Both the position numbers and the translations under genes were made by a program. Shown one piece after another: positions 1 through 5,916 of a DNA stretch of 9,047 bases (positions are counted from its first letter, which is position 1; each line of letters starts with the position of its first letter). Below the pieces are notes generated by a model. That model saw only the letters and a program-made list of their open reading frames with translations, was not told where the DNA came from and ran no database searches. The stretch spans positions 1 through 9,047 of the forward strand of contig JBOHER010000271.1 in assembly GCA_050701115.1 (NCBI GenBank), in the 5' to 3' direction. Source of the DNA: JBOHER01 sp050701115. GTDB lineage: Bacteria > Actinomycetota > Actinomycetes > Mycobacteriales > Pseudonocardiaceae.

Positions 1-5
1 GTGTC

Positions 6-121
6 TTATTCATAAGTCGGGCTATTCACCACGGCGCGCTCACCTCAATCACGCCCCTCACCTGCAGTCAGTCGTCGCGAGCCACCCTCCGGGCGGCCCC
101 CGCCAACTGACTTGTGAATAA
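6..121. repeat. Imperfect 13-bp inverted repeat in the flank downstream of the response regulator
   Basis: The arm at 6-18 (TTATTCATAAGTC) and the arm at 109-121 (GACTTGTGAATAA) are reverse complements at 12 of 13 positions and enclose 90 bp. A shorter nested pair, AGTCAGT at 66-72 and ACTGACT at 106-112, is perfect. GGCGG at 92-96 with CCGCC at 100-104 could form a tight GC hairpin. No T-run follows on the minus strand, so it is not a convincing intrinsic terminator for the response regulator that ends at 141. The AT-rich arms stand out in GC-rich DNA. I see no target-site duplication and no gene in 1-140, so its nature (folded 3' RNA, protein site or remnant of a small element) is open. Confidence 0.4.
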
Positions 122-140
122 CCCTCCAGGAGCGGCTCGA

Positions 141-788
141 TCACGAACCGTGCGACTTAGGGCTTCCCCGCCGCGCTACCCACGCGGCCGCCTGCGTGCG
201 GCGCCGCATGCCGAGCTTGGCCAGCAGCGAGGTCACGTAGTTCTTCACGGTCTTCTCGGCGAGGAAGAGCCGTTCGGCGATCTCCCGGTTGGACAGACCG
301 TCGCCAATCAGATTGAGCACATCCCGCTCGCGGTCGGTCAGGGTGGCCATCTCGTCGGGCTCGGCGGGGTTGCGCATCCGGTCCAGCACGCGCGCCGTGG
401 TGACCGGATCCAGCAGGGAGCGCCCGGCGGCGACCTCACGCACGGCATTGACCACATCCTGGCCGCGGACCTGTTTGAGCAGATAGCCCGACGCGCCTGC
501 CATAATCGCGCCGACCATGGCCTCCTCATCATCGAAAGCGGTAAGGACCAGACAGGCCGGTGGCACCGCGGACGAGCGCAACTCGCGGCACAGCGTCACG
601 CCGTCGCCGTCGCCGAGGCGCACGTCCACCACGGCGACGTCCGGTTCGGTGTGCATAGCCAGTGCGAGCGCCTCGTCAACCCCGCCGGCCTCGGCGATCA
701 CCTGGATATCCGGTTCGTCATCGAGCAGGTCGCGCAGCCCACGGCGCACTACCTCGTGGTCATCGACGAGCAGCACCCTGATCGGCAT
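141..788 (-). CDS. DevR/DosR-like NarL/FixJ-family response regulator
   Basis: This 215-residue protein is a two-domain response regulator, expected to be a cytoplasmic DNA-binding protein activated by phosphorylation from a histidine kinase. The receiver domain (about 3-118) has the acidic pair D9/D10, phospho-acceptor D55 in VAVVDVRL, T83 and K105. A LuxR-type helix-turn-helix follows (about 148-205). The recognition-helix stretch EKTVKNYVTSLLAKLGM is almost the same as in mycobacterial DevR/DosR: K179, K182 and N183, which contact DNA there, fall at the same residue numbers, and T198 is also kept, while position 205 is Ala instead of Thr. Length matches DevR. The ATG at 788 is preceded by GGGTGAG, a partial ribosome site. 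No kinase lies in the window, so the gene appears orphan; it is divergent from the SEC-C gene. In mycobacteria DevR runs the hypoxia/NO dormancy regulon; the same role here is inference, since I see no good copy of the DosR palindrome in the window. Confidence 0.93.
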   Translation of the reverse strand: MPIRVLLVDDHEVVRRGLRDLLDDEPDIQVIAEAGGVDEALALAMHTEPDVAVVDVRLGDGDGVTLCRELRSSAVPPACLVLTAFDDEEAMVGAIMAGASGYLLKQVRGQDVVNAVREVAAGRSLLDPVTTARVLDRMRNPAEPDEMATLTDRERDVLNLIGDGLSNREIAERLFLAEKTVKNYVTSLLAKLGMRRRTQAAAWVARRGSPKSHGS

Positions 789-809
789 AAGCTCACCCTA
801 CGGCGCTCC

Positions 810-853
810 TCGTGAGTGAAAGTTGTTCCTCTGGCAACCCTCAGCACTCACGA
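810..853. repeat. Perfect 9-bp inverted repeat between divergent genes
   Basis: TCGTGAGTG at 810-818 and CACTCACGA at 845-853 are exact reverse complements separated by 26 bp. Inside the loop GTTG (822-825) and CAAC (835-838) are a second, collinear complementary pair. The repeat sits about 22 bp upstream of the response regulator start (788) and about 65 bp upstream of the SEC-C gene start (918), where an operator for either gene would lie. It could be a spaced binding site for a dimeric regulator or a hairpin in a leader transcript. I cannot assign the protein that binds it. Confidence 0.45.
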
Positions 854-875
854 CCCGACCCGACCCGACCCGACC
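851..875. repeat. CGACC pentanucleotide microsatellite, five copies
   Basis: Five uninterrupted copies of CGACC run from 851 to 875 in the spacer upstream of the SEC-C gene, and the first copy overlaps the right arm of the 810-853 inverted repeat. The unit is not a multiple of three. Copy-number change would therefore shift the frame of any translation begun upstream of it (for example GTG at 816), or would alter promoter/leader spacing for the gene starting at 918. Confidence 0.8.
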
Positions 876-917
876 CAGCGAACACCGCGCGCCCTACCGG
901 ACGGAGAACGACCACCC

Positions 918-3290
918 ATGACTGTGCATCAGCTGATCAGACGGGACAGCGAGCCGCCGTCGTGGTGGTCGGACGTGCTGCACCACCTGGCGAAACATGG
1001 GCCGATCGAGGTCGCCGACCTCGCCGCCGCGGCGGGCCGGAGCGACCACGAGGTCGAAAATCTGCTGTTCGCCGACCCAAGGGCGCAGGAGACCCGCACC
1101 GGTTGGGTCGACCTCCTCGCGCTGGCCGACGGCGCGGTGTTCACCCATCAGGTGAGCCGGCCGGAGCTCGAGGATGGTCAACTGCTGGCCGAGGACGACC
1201 TGTCGATGTGGGTACGGCTTGCGGAGGGGGAGGGCGTCCCGTTGGCCGGTGGCGGCCTGCTCCGGCTGGAATGGGTCGACGAGGAGATGACGTTGGTCGG
1301 CCCGGACGGCTGGCTGGCTGACATCCAACCCGATGAACTGGTGGCGCTTCGGCTGCGCGACGGTGTGATCGAGCTGTCCACAGTGGATGAGCCGGTGTTG
1401 ACTGAGGAGGACGCGGAACGGGTCCTCGTCGTGGTCGAGTACTTCTTCCAATCGGCGAGGGGTGCGTTGGCCGGATTCGCGGAGGAGGTCGCCGAGGATC
1501 CCGACGTGTCGCCCGCGGCACTCGTGGACGCCGTCCTCGCCGAGCTCCTGCTCGACCAGCCCCTGGCCTTCACGGATCCGTTGCCGCCGCTGGGCGACCT
1601 GCTGCTGGCGGCATCCCTGGAACTGTACGAAGGCTTCGTCGGCCTGCCCGGCACGCCGTGGGACCCCGACGAGGTCGCCGACCTCACACCCGAGGACATC
1701 GTGCGCTTCACCCTCATCAGGGGCACCCTACAAACGTCCAATGCGGACAGTGATCTGACCGATCTGCTGTCGGCGCTCGAAATCTCACCGCAGGTGCTCG
1801 ACCGGATCGCCGATGAGGTGGAGGCGCACCCGATAGACACCACCCTGCTCGCCGCACTGGAACGCACGGCGGAGGGCCCCAGGCAGCACGGCGCAGCGGC
1901 GCTGCTCGCGGCGCGCTCGGCGGAGGGTGCAGGACGGGCCGAGGATGCGGCCCGCCTGGTCGAGCAGGCGCTCGAGTGGGAACCCCAACAGCTGACCGCC
2001 CTGCGCGACGCCGCCGAGTACGCGGCCGCGCGCGGCGAGGCGCTCCGCGCCGACGGGCTACTCGAGCGAGCATGGTGCGAGCCCGACGAGGGACTGCGCA
2101 GGCAGTTGCGTCCGCTGCTGTCGCTGCCGGAAACCTCCACCGCGCGCAATCGTCCGTGCCCCTGTGGGTCCGGCGTGAAGTACAAGAAGTGTTGCCTCAC
2201 CCGCGAGAGCCACCCCATTCCGATTCGGGCCCGGCTGCTCTACGGCCTGCTGCTCGCTTTCGCCGAACGCGTGCGCTACCGCGACCGGGTACATGAGCTC
2301 ATCGACGTCTCGCACCCCAAGGCGTGGCAGGCCTGCGCTGACCTCGCACTGTTCGAAGGCGGAATCGCGCAGGACTTCCTCGACCAGCGTGGGGCGTGGC
2401 TGCGCGCGGACGAGCGTGAACTGCTCACCCGATGGTTGCGTGCTCCACTCCGGCTCCACGAGGTGGTGTCCACCAGCCCCGGGCACCACGTCGTCGTGCG
2501 CGCGCTGCCCGACGGCGAGCCGATCAGCTTGCGAGACCGCACGTTGTCCCGCTCATGCGCACCCCTCGACCTGATGCTGGCCAGGCTGCTTGATGACGGC
2601 GCTGGCCCTGCCCTGTTCGCCGACCCCTGGCAGGTTCATCGGATGCGGCGCGCCGAGATGATGGCTCTGTTGTCAGAGGAGCCTGATGCGGAAGCCATCG
2701 CCCGCTTCTTCGGGCCACAACCACGACCTGAGCTGCGTAACCGGGAGGGTCAGGAGCTCGTTCAATGCGCGGCCGTCTACCAGGTAGCGGATGACGATGC
2801 GTGGGGCACGCTCGCCGCATCGCTTTCGGAGGACGGGCCGGACCGGCTCCTCGCCATGGCGGACGACCTCATCAGGGGTTCCGTTCGTCGCAAGGGGTCA
2901 CAATGGACGGTGGAGACCAATTCGCTCGAGCGCCTCCGCGAGCTGCAGGCCCTTCTGCACCCGGCCGCCCCGAACGCCCGGTTGATCTCCGAATCAAGCG
3001 TGCCGATGGAGGACCTGTTCGGAACCGAACCATCGGCGGGTGGGGCGCCGGCCACGATGAGTTCGGAGGAACATGAGCACCTCCTCGAACAGGCCGCGCG
3101 GGAGCACGAACGCCGATGGGTGGACGAGTCGATCCCAGCACTCGGTGGCCGCACTCCCAGGGAAGCGGTCGCGCAGGGGGGCGCCGCATGGGCCGAGCTC
3201 AACGCCTTGCTCGATGACTTGGACTGGACCAACCGCCGGCAAGGCGGGCAGGGGATGAGCGCCGAGCGGATCCGCAAATTGCTGGGTTGA
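918..3290 (+). CDS. Large SEC-C zinc-motif protein with TPR-like region, function unknown
   Basis: This gene encodes 790 residues of no assigned pathway. The clearest motif is a SEC-C metal-binding knuckle, PCPCGSGVKYKKCC, with C414, C416, C425 and C426. This is the zinc site found at the SecA C-terminus and in many unrelated proteins. The N-terminus has a winged-helix-like stretch (about 24-55). Residues about 50-320 are acidic and mostly helical. An alanine-rich helical segment at about 325-395 looks TPR-like. After the SEC-C knuckle comes a likely beta-rich segment (LHEVVSTSPG, DGEPISLRDR, about 512-545). The C-terminus carries LGGRTPREAV (about 742-751) and ends in an ERIRKLLG helix, both of which I recall from other SEC-C proteins. 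There is no signal peptide or membrane segment, so it is probably cytosolic. I chose ATG 918 because GGAG (903-906) precedes it. The frame is open from GTG 816, but that would add 34 proline/arginine-rich residues encoded by the microsatellite. It is convergent with the toxin gene, 19 bp away. Confidence 0.85.
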   Translation: MTVHQLIRRDSEPPSWWSDVLHHLAKHGPIEVADLAAAAGRSDHEVENLLFADPRAQETRTGWVDLLALADGAVFTHQVSRPELEDGQLLAEDDLSMWVRLAEGEGVPLAGGGLLRLEWVDEEMTLVGPDGWLADIQPDELVALRLRDGVIELSTVDEPVLTEEDAERVLVVVEYFFQSARGALAGFAEEVAEDPDVSPAALVDAVLAELLLDQPLAFTDPLPPLGDLLLAASLELYEGFVGLPGTPWDPDEVADLTPEDIVRFTLIRGTLQTSNADSDLTDLLSALEISPQVLDRIADEVEAHPIDTTLLAALERTAEGPRQHGAAALLAARSAEGAGRAEDAARLVEQALEWEPQQLTALRDAAEYAAARGEALRADGLLERAWCEPDEGLRRQLRPLLSLPETSTARNRPCPCGSGVKYKKCCLTRESHPIPIRARLLYGLLLAFAERVRYRDRVHELIDVSHPKAWQACADLALFEGGIAQDFLDQRGAWLRADERELLTRWLRAPLRLHEVVSTSPGHHVVVRALPDGEPISLRDRTLSRSCAPLDLMLARLLDDGAGPALFADPWQVHRMRRAEMMALLSEEPDAEAIARFFGPQPRPELRNREGQELVQCAAVYQVADDDAWGTLAASLSEDGPDRLLAMADDLIRGSVRRKGSQWTVETNSLERLRELQALLHPAAPNARLISESSVPMEDLFGTEPSAGGAPATMSSEEHEHLLEQAAREHERRWVDESIPALGGRTPREAVAQGGAAWAELNALLDDLDWTNRRQGGQGMSAERIRKLLG

Positions 3291-3309
3291 TCTTGCGCAG
3301 GCGCGCGCT

Positions 3310-3714
3310 TCAGACTTCGACGATCGTCAGCGCGCCGTCGAGGCCCTTGAAGTCTTCGGCGTTCCGGGTGTAGAGGGGCAGTCCCAGGCTCGACGCCACA
3401 GCGGCGATCATGAGATCCATGCGTCGCGGTTTCGGGCTGCGACGTGCGGCGAGGGTGAGTGTCACCAAGGTGCCGTATCGGGCGGCGGCCTCGCGATCAA
3501 AGGGCAGCGGGTCGAAATCAGCGACGGCCGCACCCAACTTCTCCATTCGCGCAGCCTGGATCGCGACGTTGCGTGCCATGGCGACGCCGTGATGCAGCTC
3601 GGCCATGGTTATCGACGTAATCTCGGGTGCCGCGGGCAAGCGCGCGGGGTCGATCAGATCGAGATCGATGTACGTGCAGGTGTCGAGTACACCGGATTGT
3701 GGGCGCTCAGCCAC
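3310..3714 (-). CDS. vapC: VapC-type PIN-domain toxin ribonuclease
   Basis: This 134-residue protein has the fold and length of a VapC toxin, a Mg2+-dependent RNase that in characterised cases cuts tRNA or rRNA when freed from its antitoxin. The PIN acidic residues are visible: D11 in VLDTCTYID, E39 in TMAELHHGV, D100 in RRMDLMIAAVA, and D121 (with N118) in LYTRNAEDF. The frame stays open further upstream to 3801, but that part is antitoxin sequence read out of frame. GTG at 3714 is preferred because GGGAG lies 7 nt before it and it overlaps the antitoxin stop by 8 bp (3707-3714), the usual coupled arrangement. It ends 19 bp from the stop of the convergent SEC-C gene. All catalytic residues are present, so it should be active. 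The RNA target cannot be read from the sequence. Confidence 0.93.
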   Translation of the reverse strand: MAERPQSGVLDTCTYIDLDLIDPARLPAAPEITSITMAELHHGVAMARNVAIQAARMEKLGAAVADFDPLPFDREAAARYGTLVTLTLAARRSPKPRRMDLMIAAVASSLGLPLYTRNAEDFKGLDGALTIVEV

Positions 3715-3985
3715 GGTTGCGCTCCCACGGATCCTCGTTCCCGACCCGGTCTTCGCCGCCGAAGAGGTCGTCGGCGTCCTGCCGTATGCGCGTGTAGTCA
3801 ACCCTCGCCAATCGACGATGGCGAGCGACCAACTCTTCCGCGCTCAGCCGGTGCCGCCGCACGATCGGCCGCAGTTCCGCGACTTCATTGCCATTGCGGG
3901 TAATGCGGTAGCTCACGCCCGCCTCGACGGCGTCCATGACGGCTGCGGAGTTGTTCCGAAGTTCTCGCTGGGAGATGGTCCGCAC
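3707..3985 (-). CDS. vapB: Phd/YefM-family antitoxin of the vapBC operon
   Basis: This 92-residue protein begins VRTISQRELRNNSAAVMDAV, the standard N-terminus of Phd/YefM (prevent-host-death) antitoxins that pair with PIN toxins in actinobacteria. Residues about 1-50 form the DNA-binding and dimerisation domain (RITRNGNEVAELRP). The basic then acidic C-terminal half (about 51-92) should be the toxin-binding tail, disordered until bound. The function is to neutralise the downstream PIN toxin and, with it, repress its own promoter. GTG 3985 is the start. The longer open frame to 4180 gives an arginine/glycine/alanine-rich translation of the opposite frame and has no support. No ribosome site precedes the GTG, because a -10 element ends only 6 bp upstream, which suggests a leaderless message. 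It is the first gene of a two-gene operon overlapping vapC by 8 bp. Confidence 0.92.
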   Translation of the reverse strand: MRTISQRELRNNSAAVMDAVEAGVSYRITRNGNEVAELRPIVRRHRLSAEELVARHRRLARVDYTRIRQDADDLFGGEDRVGNEDPWERNRG

Positions 3986-3991
3986 CTGCCA

Positions 3992-4020
3992 AGTGTAGCG
4001 CGGTGTAGCACCCAGTGCTA
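3992..4020 (-). promoter_or_regulatory. Leaderless promoter and likely autoregulatory operator of vapBC
   Basis: On the minus strand the -10-like hexamer TACACT occupies 3997-3992, which puts the expected transcription start on or next to the antitoxin GTG at 3985. The heptamer GTGTAGC (plus strand) occurs at 3993-3999 and again at 4003-4009, exactly 10 bp apart, the first copy overlapping the -10. Next to it is a perfect palindrome, TAGCAC-CCA-GTGCTA, at 4006-4020, which covers the -35 area. Helically phased repeats plus a palindrome over a promoter are what a VapB/VapBC self-repression operator would look like. The palindrome contains the stop codon of the upstream thiamine-binding gene, so the operator is partly coding. 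Confidence 0.6.
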
Positions 4021-4320
4021 CGGATCCTCCCCGAGCTGCTGCTCCACCCGCTCGCGCTTGGCGGTGAGCTGGCCGGTGTGCCCGGGCCGGATGTCGGCCT
4101 TGAGCACCATGCTCACCCGGGGCGCGTAACCCTGCACCACCTCGGTGGCGCGCTTGACCACCGCCATCACCTCGTCCCACTCGCCCTCGATCAGGGTGAA
4201 CATGGCGTTGGTCTCGTTGGGCAGTCCGGATTCCCGGACCACCCGGACGGCCTCGGCGACGGCTGTACCGACGCTATCCGATTCCCCGCCGAGCGGACTG
4301 ACGCTGAACGCGACGAGCAC
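4018..4320 (-). CDS. MTH1187/YkoF-like thiamine-binding family protein
   Basis: This 100-residue protein belongs to the MTH1187 family (formerly DUF77, Thiamine_BP), small ferredoxin-like-fold proteins that bind thiamine or its pyrimidine moiety; their cellular role is poorly known. Family hallmarks are the opening VLVAFSVSPLGG, then SGLPNETNAMFTLIEGEWDEVMAVV (about 33-57) and the VLKADIRPGHTGQLTAK stretch near the end. Length is normal for the family. GTG 4320 is chosen because GGAAGGAGG lies 5 nt upstream and the protein then starts exactly where the family does. The frame is open to 4455, but that extra part runs into the neighbouring divergent gene. The 95-bp spacer to the DUF427 gene (4321-4415) must hold promoters for both; I see no clear -35/-10 pair and no TPP riboswitch. 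It lies 32 bp upstream of vapB in the same direction. Confidence 0.88.
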   Translation of the reverse strand: MLVAFSVSPLGGESDSVGTAVAEAVRVVRESGLPNETNAMFTLIEGEWDEVMAVVKRATEVVQGYAPRVSMVLKADIRPGHTGQLTAKRERVEQQLGEDP

Positions 4321-4415
4321 GAGGGCCTCCTTCCCTGATGGGCCTTGACGGGTCCAGCCTCGCAGGAGTTCCCGCCAGAGGAAATAACCCGCGCCGCCCA
4401 AGCGCTGAGCTGCAT

Positions 4416-5171
4416 ATGACCAACGACAGCGGTGGACGGGTCCGGGTCGAGCCAAGTGCCAAGCGGGTGCGGGCCGTTTTCGCCGGGCAGGTGGTGGCCG
4501 ACTCCAACCGGCCCCTGCTGGTGTGGGAGAAGCCGTACTACCCGACCTACTACCTGCCGCAGGCCGACGTGCGCACCGAGCTGATCGTCCCCAGTGGACA
4601 GACGCGCCACTCGGCCAGCCGCGGCGACGGGCAGCTCGCCAGCCTGAAGGTCGGGGACCGCGAGGCCACCGACGCCGTGCTGAGCTACCCCGACTCGCCG
4701 ATCGAACAGCTCAGGGATCACGTCCGGCTGGAGTGGGGCGCGATGGACACCTGGTTCGAGGAGGACGAGGAGGTCTACGTGCACCCTCGCGACCCATACA
4801 AGCGGGTGGACATCCTGGCCAGCTCGCGACGGGTCAGGGTGGAGGTCGACGGTGTCACAATCGCCGACTCCACCAGCCCGAGGCTGCTGTTCGAGACCAG
4901 CCTGCCCACCCGCTACTACCTGCCCAAGACCGACCTGCGGCTCGAGTTGTTCGAACCGAGCCAGACGATCACGCACTGCCCGTACAAGGGGGCCGCGCAA
5001 TACTACTCGGTGCGCATCGGCGACACGGTCCACCCCGACGTCGCATGGTACTACCGCACCCCGATCCCGGAGAGCTTCACAATCGCCGGCCTGGTCGCCT
5101 TCTACAACGAGAAGGTGGACCTCTACGTCAATGAGGCCCTGCAGGAACGCCCGAGGAGCCCGTTCAGCTGA
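4416..5171 (+). CDS. Tandem DUF427-domain protein
   Basis: This 251-residue protein contains two DUF427 (PF04248) units. Unit 1 spans about 8-100 (RVRAVFAGQVVADS, then YYPTYYLPQADVR) and unit 2 about 138-240 (RVRVEVDGVTIADS, RYYLPKTDLRLELFEPS, THCPYKGAAQYYSVRIGD, AWYY, IAGLVAFYNEKVD). The linker WFEEDEEVYVHPRDPYKRVD (113-132) is typical of the two-domain form. Unit 2 keeps the conserved CPYKG loop (188-192). In unit 1 the matching place reads HSASRGDGQ, so that copy has probably lost whatever the loop does. No enzymatic activity is established for the family as far as I know. There is no signal peptide, so it is likely cytosolic. ATG 4416 fits the family start, but its ribosome site is weak; ATG 4338 in frame has none either and would overlap the divergent gene's leader. 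Convergent with the VOC gene, 10 bp apart. Confidence 0.88.
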   Translation: MTNDSGGRVRVEPSAKRVRAVFAGQVVADSNRPLLVWEKPYYPTYYLPQADVRTELIVPSGQTRHSASRGDGQLASLKVGDREATDAVLSYPDSPIEQLRDHVRLEWGAMDTWFEEDEEVYVHPRDPYKRVDILASSRRVRVEVDGVTIADSTSPRLLFETSLPTRYYLPKTDLRLELFEPSQTITHCPYKGAAQYYSVRIGDTVHPDVAWYYRTPIPESFTIAGLVAFYNEKVDLYVNEALQERPRSPFS

Positions 5172-5181
5172 CCCCGTGCAC

Positions 5182-5565
5182 TCACGAGCCGCTGACATAA
5201 GGCCGGGTGAGGATTTCCAGGTTGTGGCCGTCCGGGTCGTCGAAGTACACCCCGCGCCCACCGTCGTTGGTGTTGATCTCGCCGGGCTGGCTGTGGTTTG
5301 GATCGGCCCAGTAGGTAAGCCCGCGCTGCTGGATCCGGCCGAAGATGGTGTCGAACTCGCCCTCGCTGACCAGGAACGCATAGTGCTGGACAACGATCTC
5401 ACCGTCGGCGTCCATGTAGTCGAGGCTGACCTCGTTGCTGGTCTCGACGATCATGAACGGGCCCCACGGCTTGGGCTCCGGCAGGCCGAGGATCCCGGCG
5501 AGGTAGGCCGCCGATGCCTGCTTGTCCCGGGCGGCGACGATGGTGTGGTTCAGTGTAACGGCCAT
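5182..5565 (-). CDS. VOC-superfamily (glyoxalase/bleomycin-resistance/dioxygenase fold) protein
   Basis: This 127-residue protein is a vicinal-oxygen-chelate protein with two beta-alpha-beta-beta-beta halves, 3-65 and 68-122. Candidate metal ligands are H7 (LNHTIV), H61 (VVQHYAFLV) and E117 (GHNLEIL). The second half has the common FDDPDGHNLEIL signature. H, H and E at these places suggest a metal site is retained, but family members range from glyoxalases and dioxygenases to drug-binding proteins, so the substrate is unknown. ATG 5565 is supported by AGGGGAG at 5578-5572, 6 nt upstream. An upstream in-frame ATG at 5643 would lie beyond the promoter and is rejected. Expression is probably under a MerR-family activator, given its promoter shape; no MerR gene is in the window. 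Confidence 0.9.
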   Translation of the reverse strand: MAVTLNHTIVAARDKQASAAYLAGILGLPEPKPWGPFMIVETSNEVSLDYMDADGEIVVQHYAFLVSEGEFDTIFGRIQQRGLTYWADPNHSQPGEINTNDGGRGVYFDDPDGHNLEILTRPYVSGS

Positions 5566-5599
5566 AGTTGGCTCCCCTTCCCGAATAGGCGGTAGTCCA

Positions 5600-5630
5600 A
5601 CCGTAGAACCTTCAGGGTGCTTGAGGTCAA
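5600..5630 (-). promoter_or_regulatory. MerR-type promoter with 19-bp spacer and dyad, upstream of the VOC gene
   Basis: On the minus strand -35 TTGACC (5630-5625) and -10 TACGGT (5605-5600) are separated by exactly 19 bp. This over-long spacing is the hallmark of promoters that MerR-family activators untwist. The interval holds the dyad ACCTCAAG-CACC-CTGAAGGT (5627-5608), matching at 6 of 8 positions per arm and resembling SoxR/MerR-like boxes. A start near 5593 would give a leader of about 28 nt containing the ribosome site of the gene beginning at 5565. Confidence 0.68.
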
Positions 5631-5655
5631 CATGGGATCGCACCAGCTCACAGCT

Positions 5656-5769
5656 CGAGCCTGATCGGTGTGCGGAACCGCGTCGGCTCGCGATCGAATC
5701 CAGCGCGCTGCCCGTCGAGATCGGCGGAGCGCGACCGGCTGATGGAGCGTCGCGAATGCGAGCCTGATC
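5656..5769. repeat. 11-bp direct repeat
   Basis: CGAGCCTGATC occurs at 5656-5666 and again at 5759-5769, 103 bp apart in the same orientation. The second copy overlaps the palindrome CTGATCAG (5764-5771). An exact 11-mer repeat is uncommon by chance in a 314-bp region, but no function can be read from it. Confidence 0.5.
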
Positions 5770-5873
5770 AGCTGCGATATTGACAGCACATCCTGCACGT
5801 GGACCCCGCAGAAGGCCGGTTCTCCGTGGCTGCCCGAAACTGTCCTAATGGGTTAACTCGAGGTTCAGTCCTC

Positions 5874-5916
5874 GTCCTGACAGGACCACCATCACCGGCG
5901 CGAATCGGAATATGCT
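5874..5916 (+). promoter_or_regulatory. Candidate promoter and operator of the MEDS-PucR operon
   Basis: A -10-like TATGCT lies at 5911-5916, giving an expected start near 5923 and a short leader with the AGGAGAAAGG ribosome site (5927-5936). I see no good -35, which suggests an activator-dependent promoter. A perfect 13-bp palindrome, GTCCTG-A-CAGGAC, at 5874-5886 is centred about 43 bp upstream of that start. Further GTCCT half-sites occur at 5842-5846 and 5868-5872. This is the position expected for an activator site, possibly autoregulation by the PucR-type protein of the operon. Confidence 0.45.

Noticed and set aside
816..917. N-terminal extension of the SEC-C protein from GTG 816
   Set aside because: It has no ribosome site, encodes proline/arginine-rich residues from the microsatellite, and ATG 918 has an upstream GGAG.
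1178..2218. Serine/arginine-rich minus-strand open frame inside the SEC-C gene
   Set aside because: Low-complexity composition typical of antisense frames at high GC; the plus strand carries the clear SEC-C motif.
4006..4020. Palindrome at the end of the thiamine-binding gene as an intrinsic terminator
   Set aside because: The stem is only 6 bp with no T-run, and it lies over the vapB promoter, so an operator is the better reading.
3986..4180. N-terminal extension of the antitoxin
   Set aside because: The extra residues are Arg/Gly/Ala-rich out-of-frame translation of the thiamine-binding gene; the family N-terminus begins at GTG 3985.
4345..4350. TTGACG as a -35 for the DUF427 gene
   Set aside because: No -10-like hexamer lies 16-19 bp downstream.
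4191..5402. Open frame of about 400 codons on the minus strand
   Set aside because: It is antisense to the DUF427 gene and crosses into neighbours; composition is that of a GC-rich shadow frame with no family motif.
5692..5701. GATCGAATCC resembling a tRNA T-loop
   Set aside because: It is not GTTCGAATC, and I could not find matching acceptor, D or anticodon arms around it.
5550..5798. Possible 82-residue minus-strand protein in the gene-free region
   Set aside because: It runs through the VOC promoter and start, is arginine-rich, and shows no motif or ribosome site.
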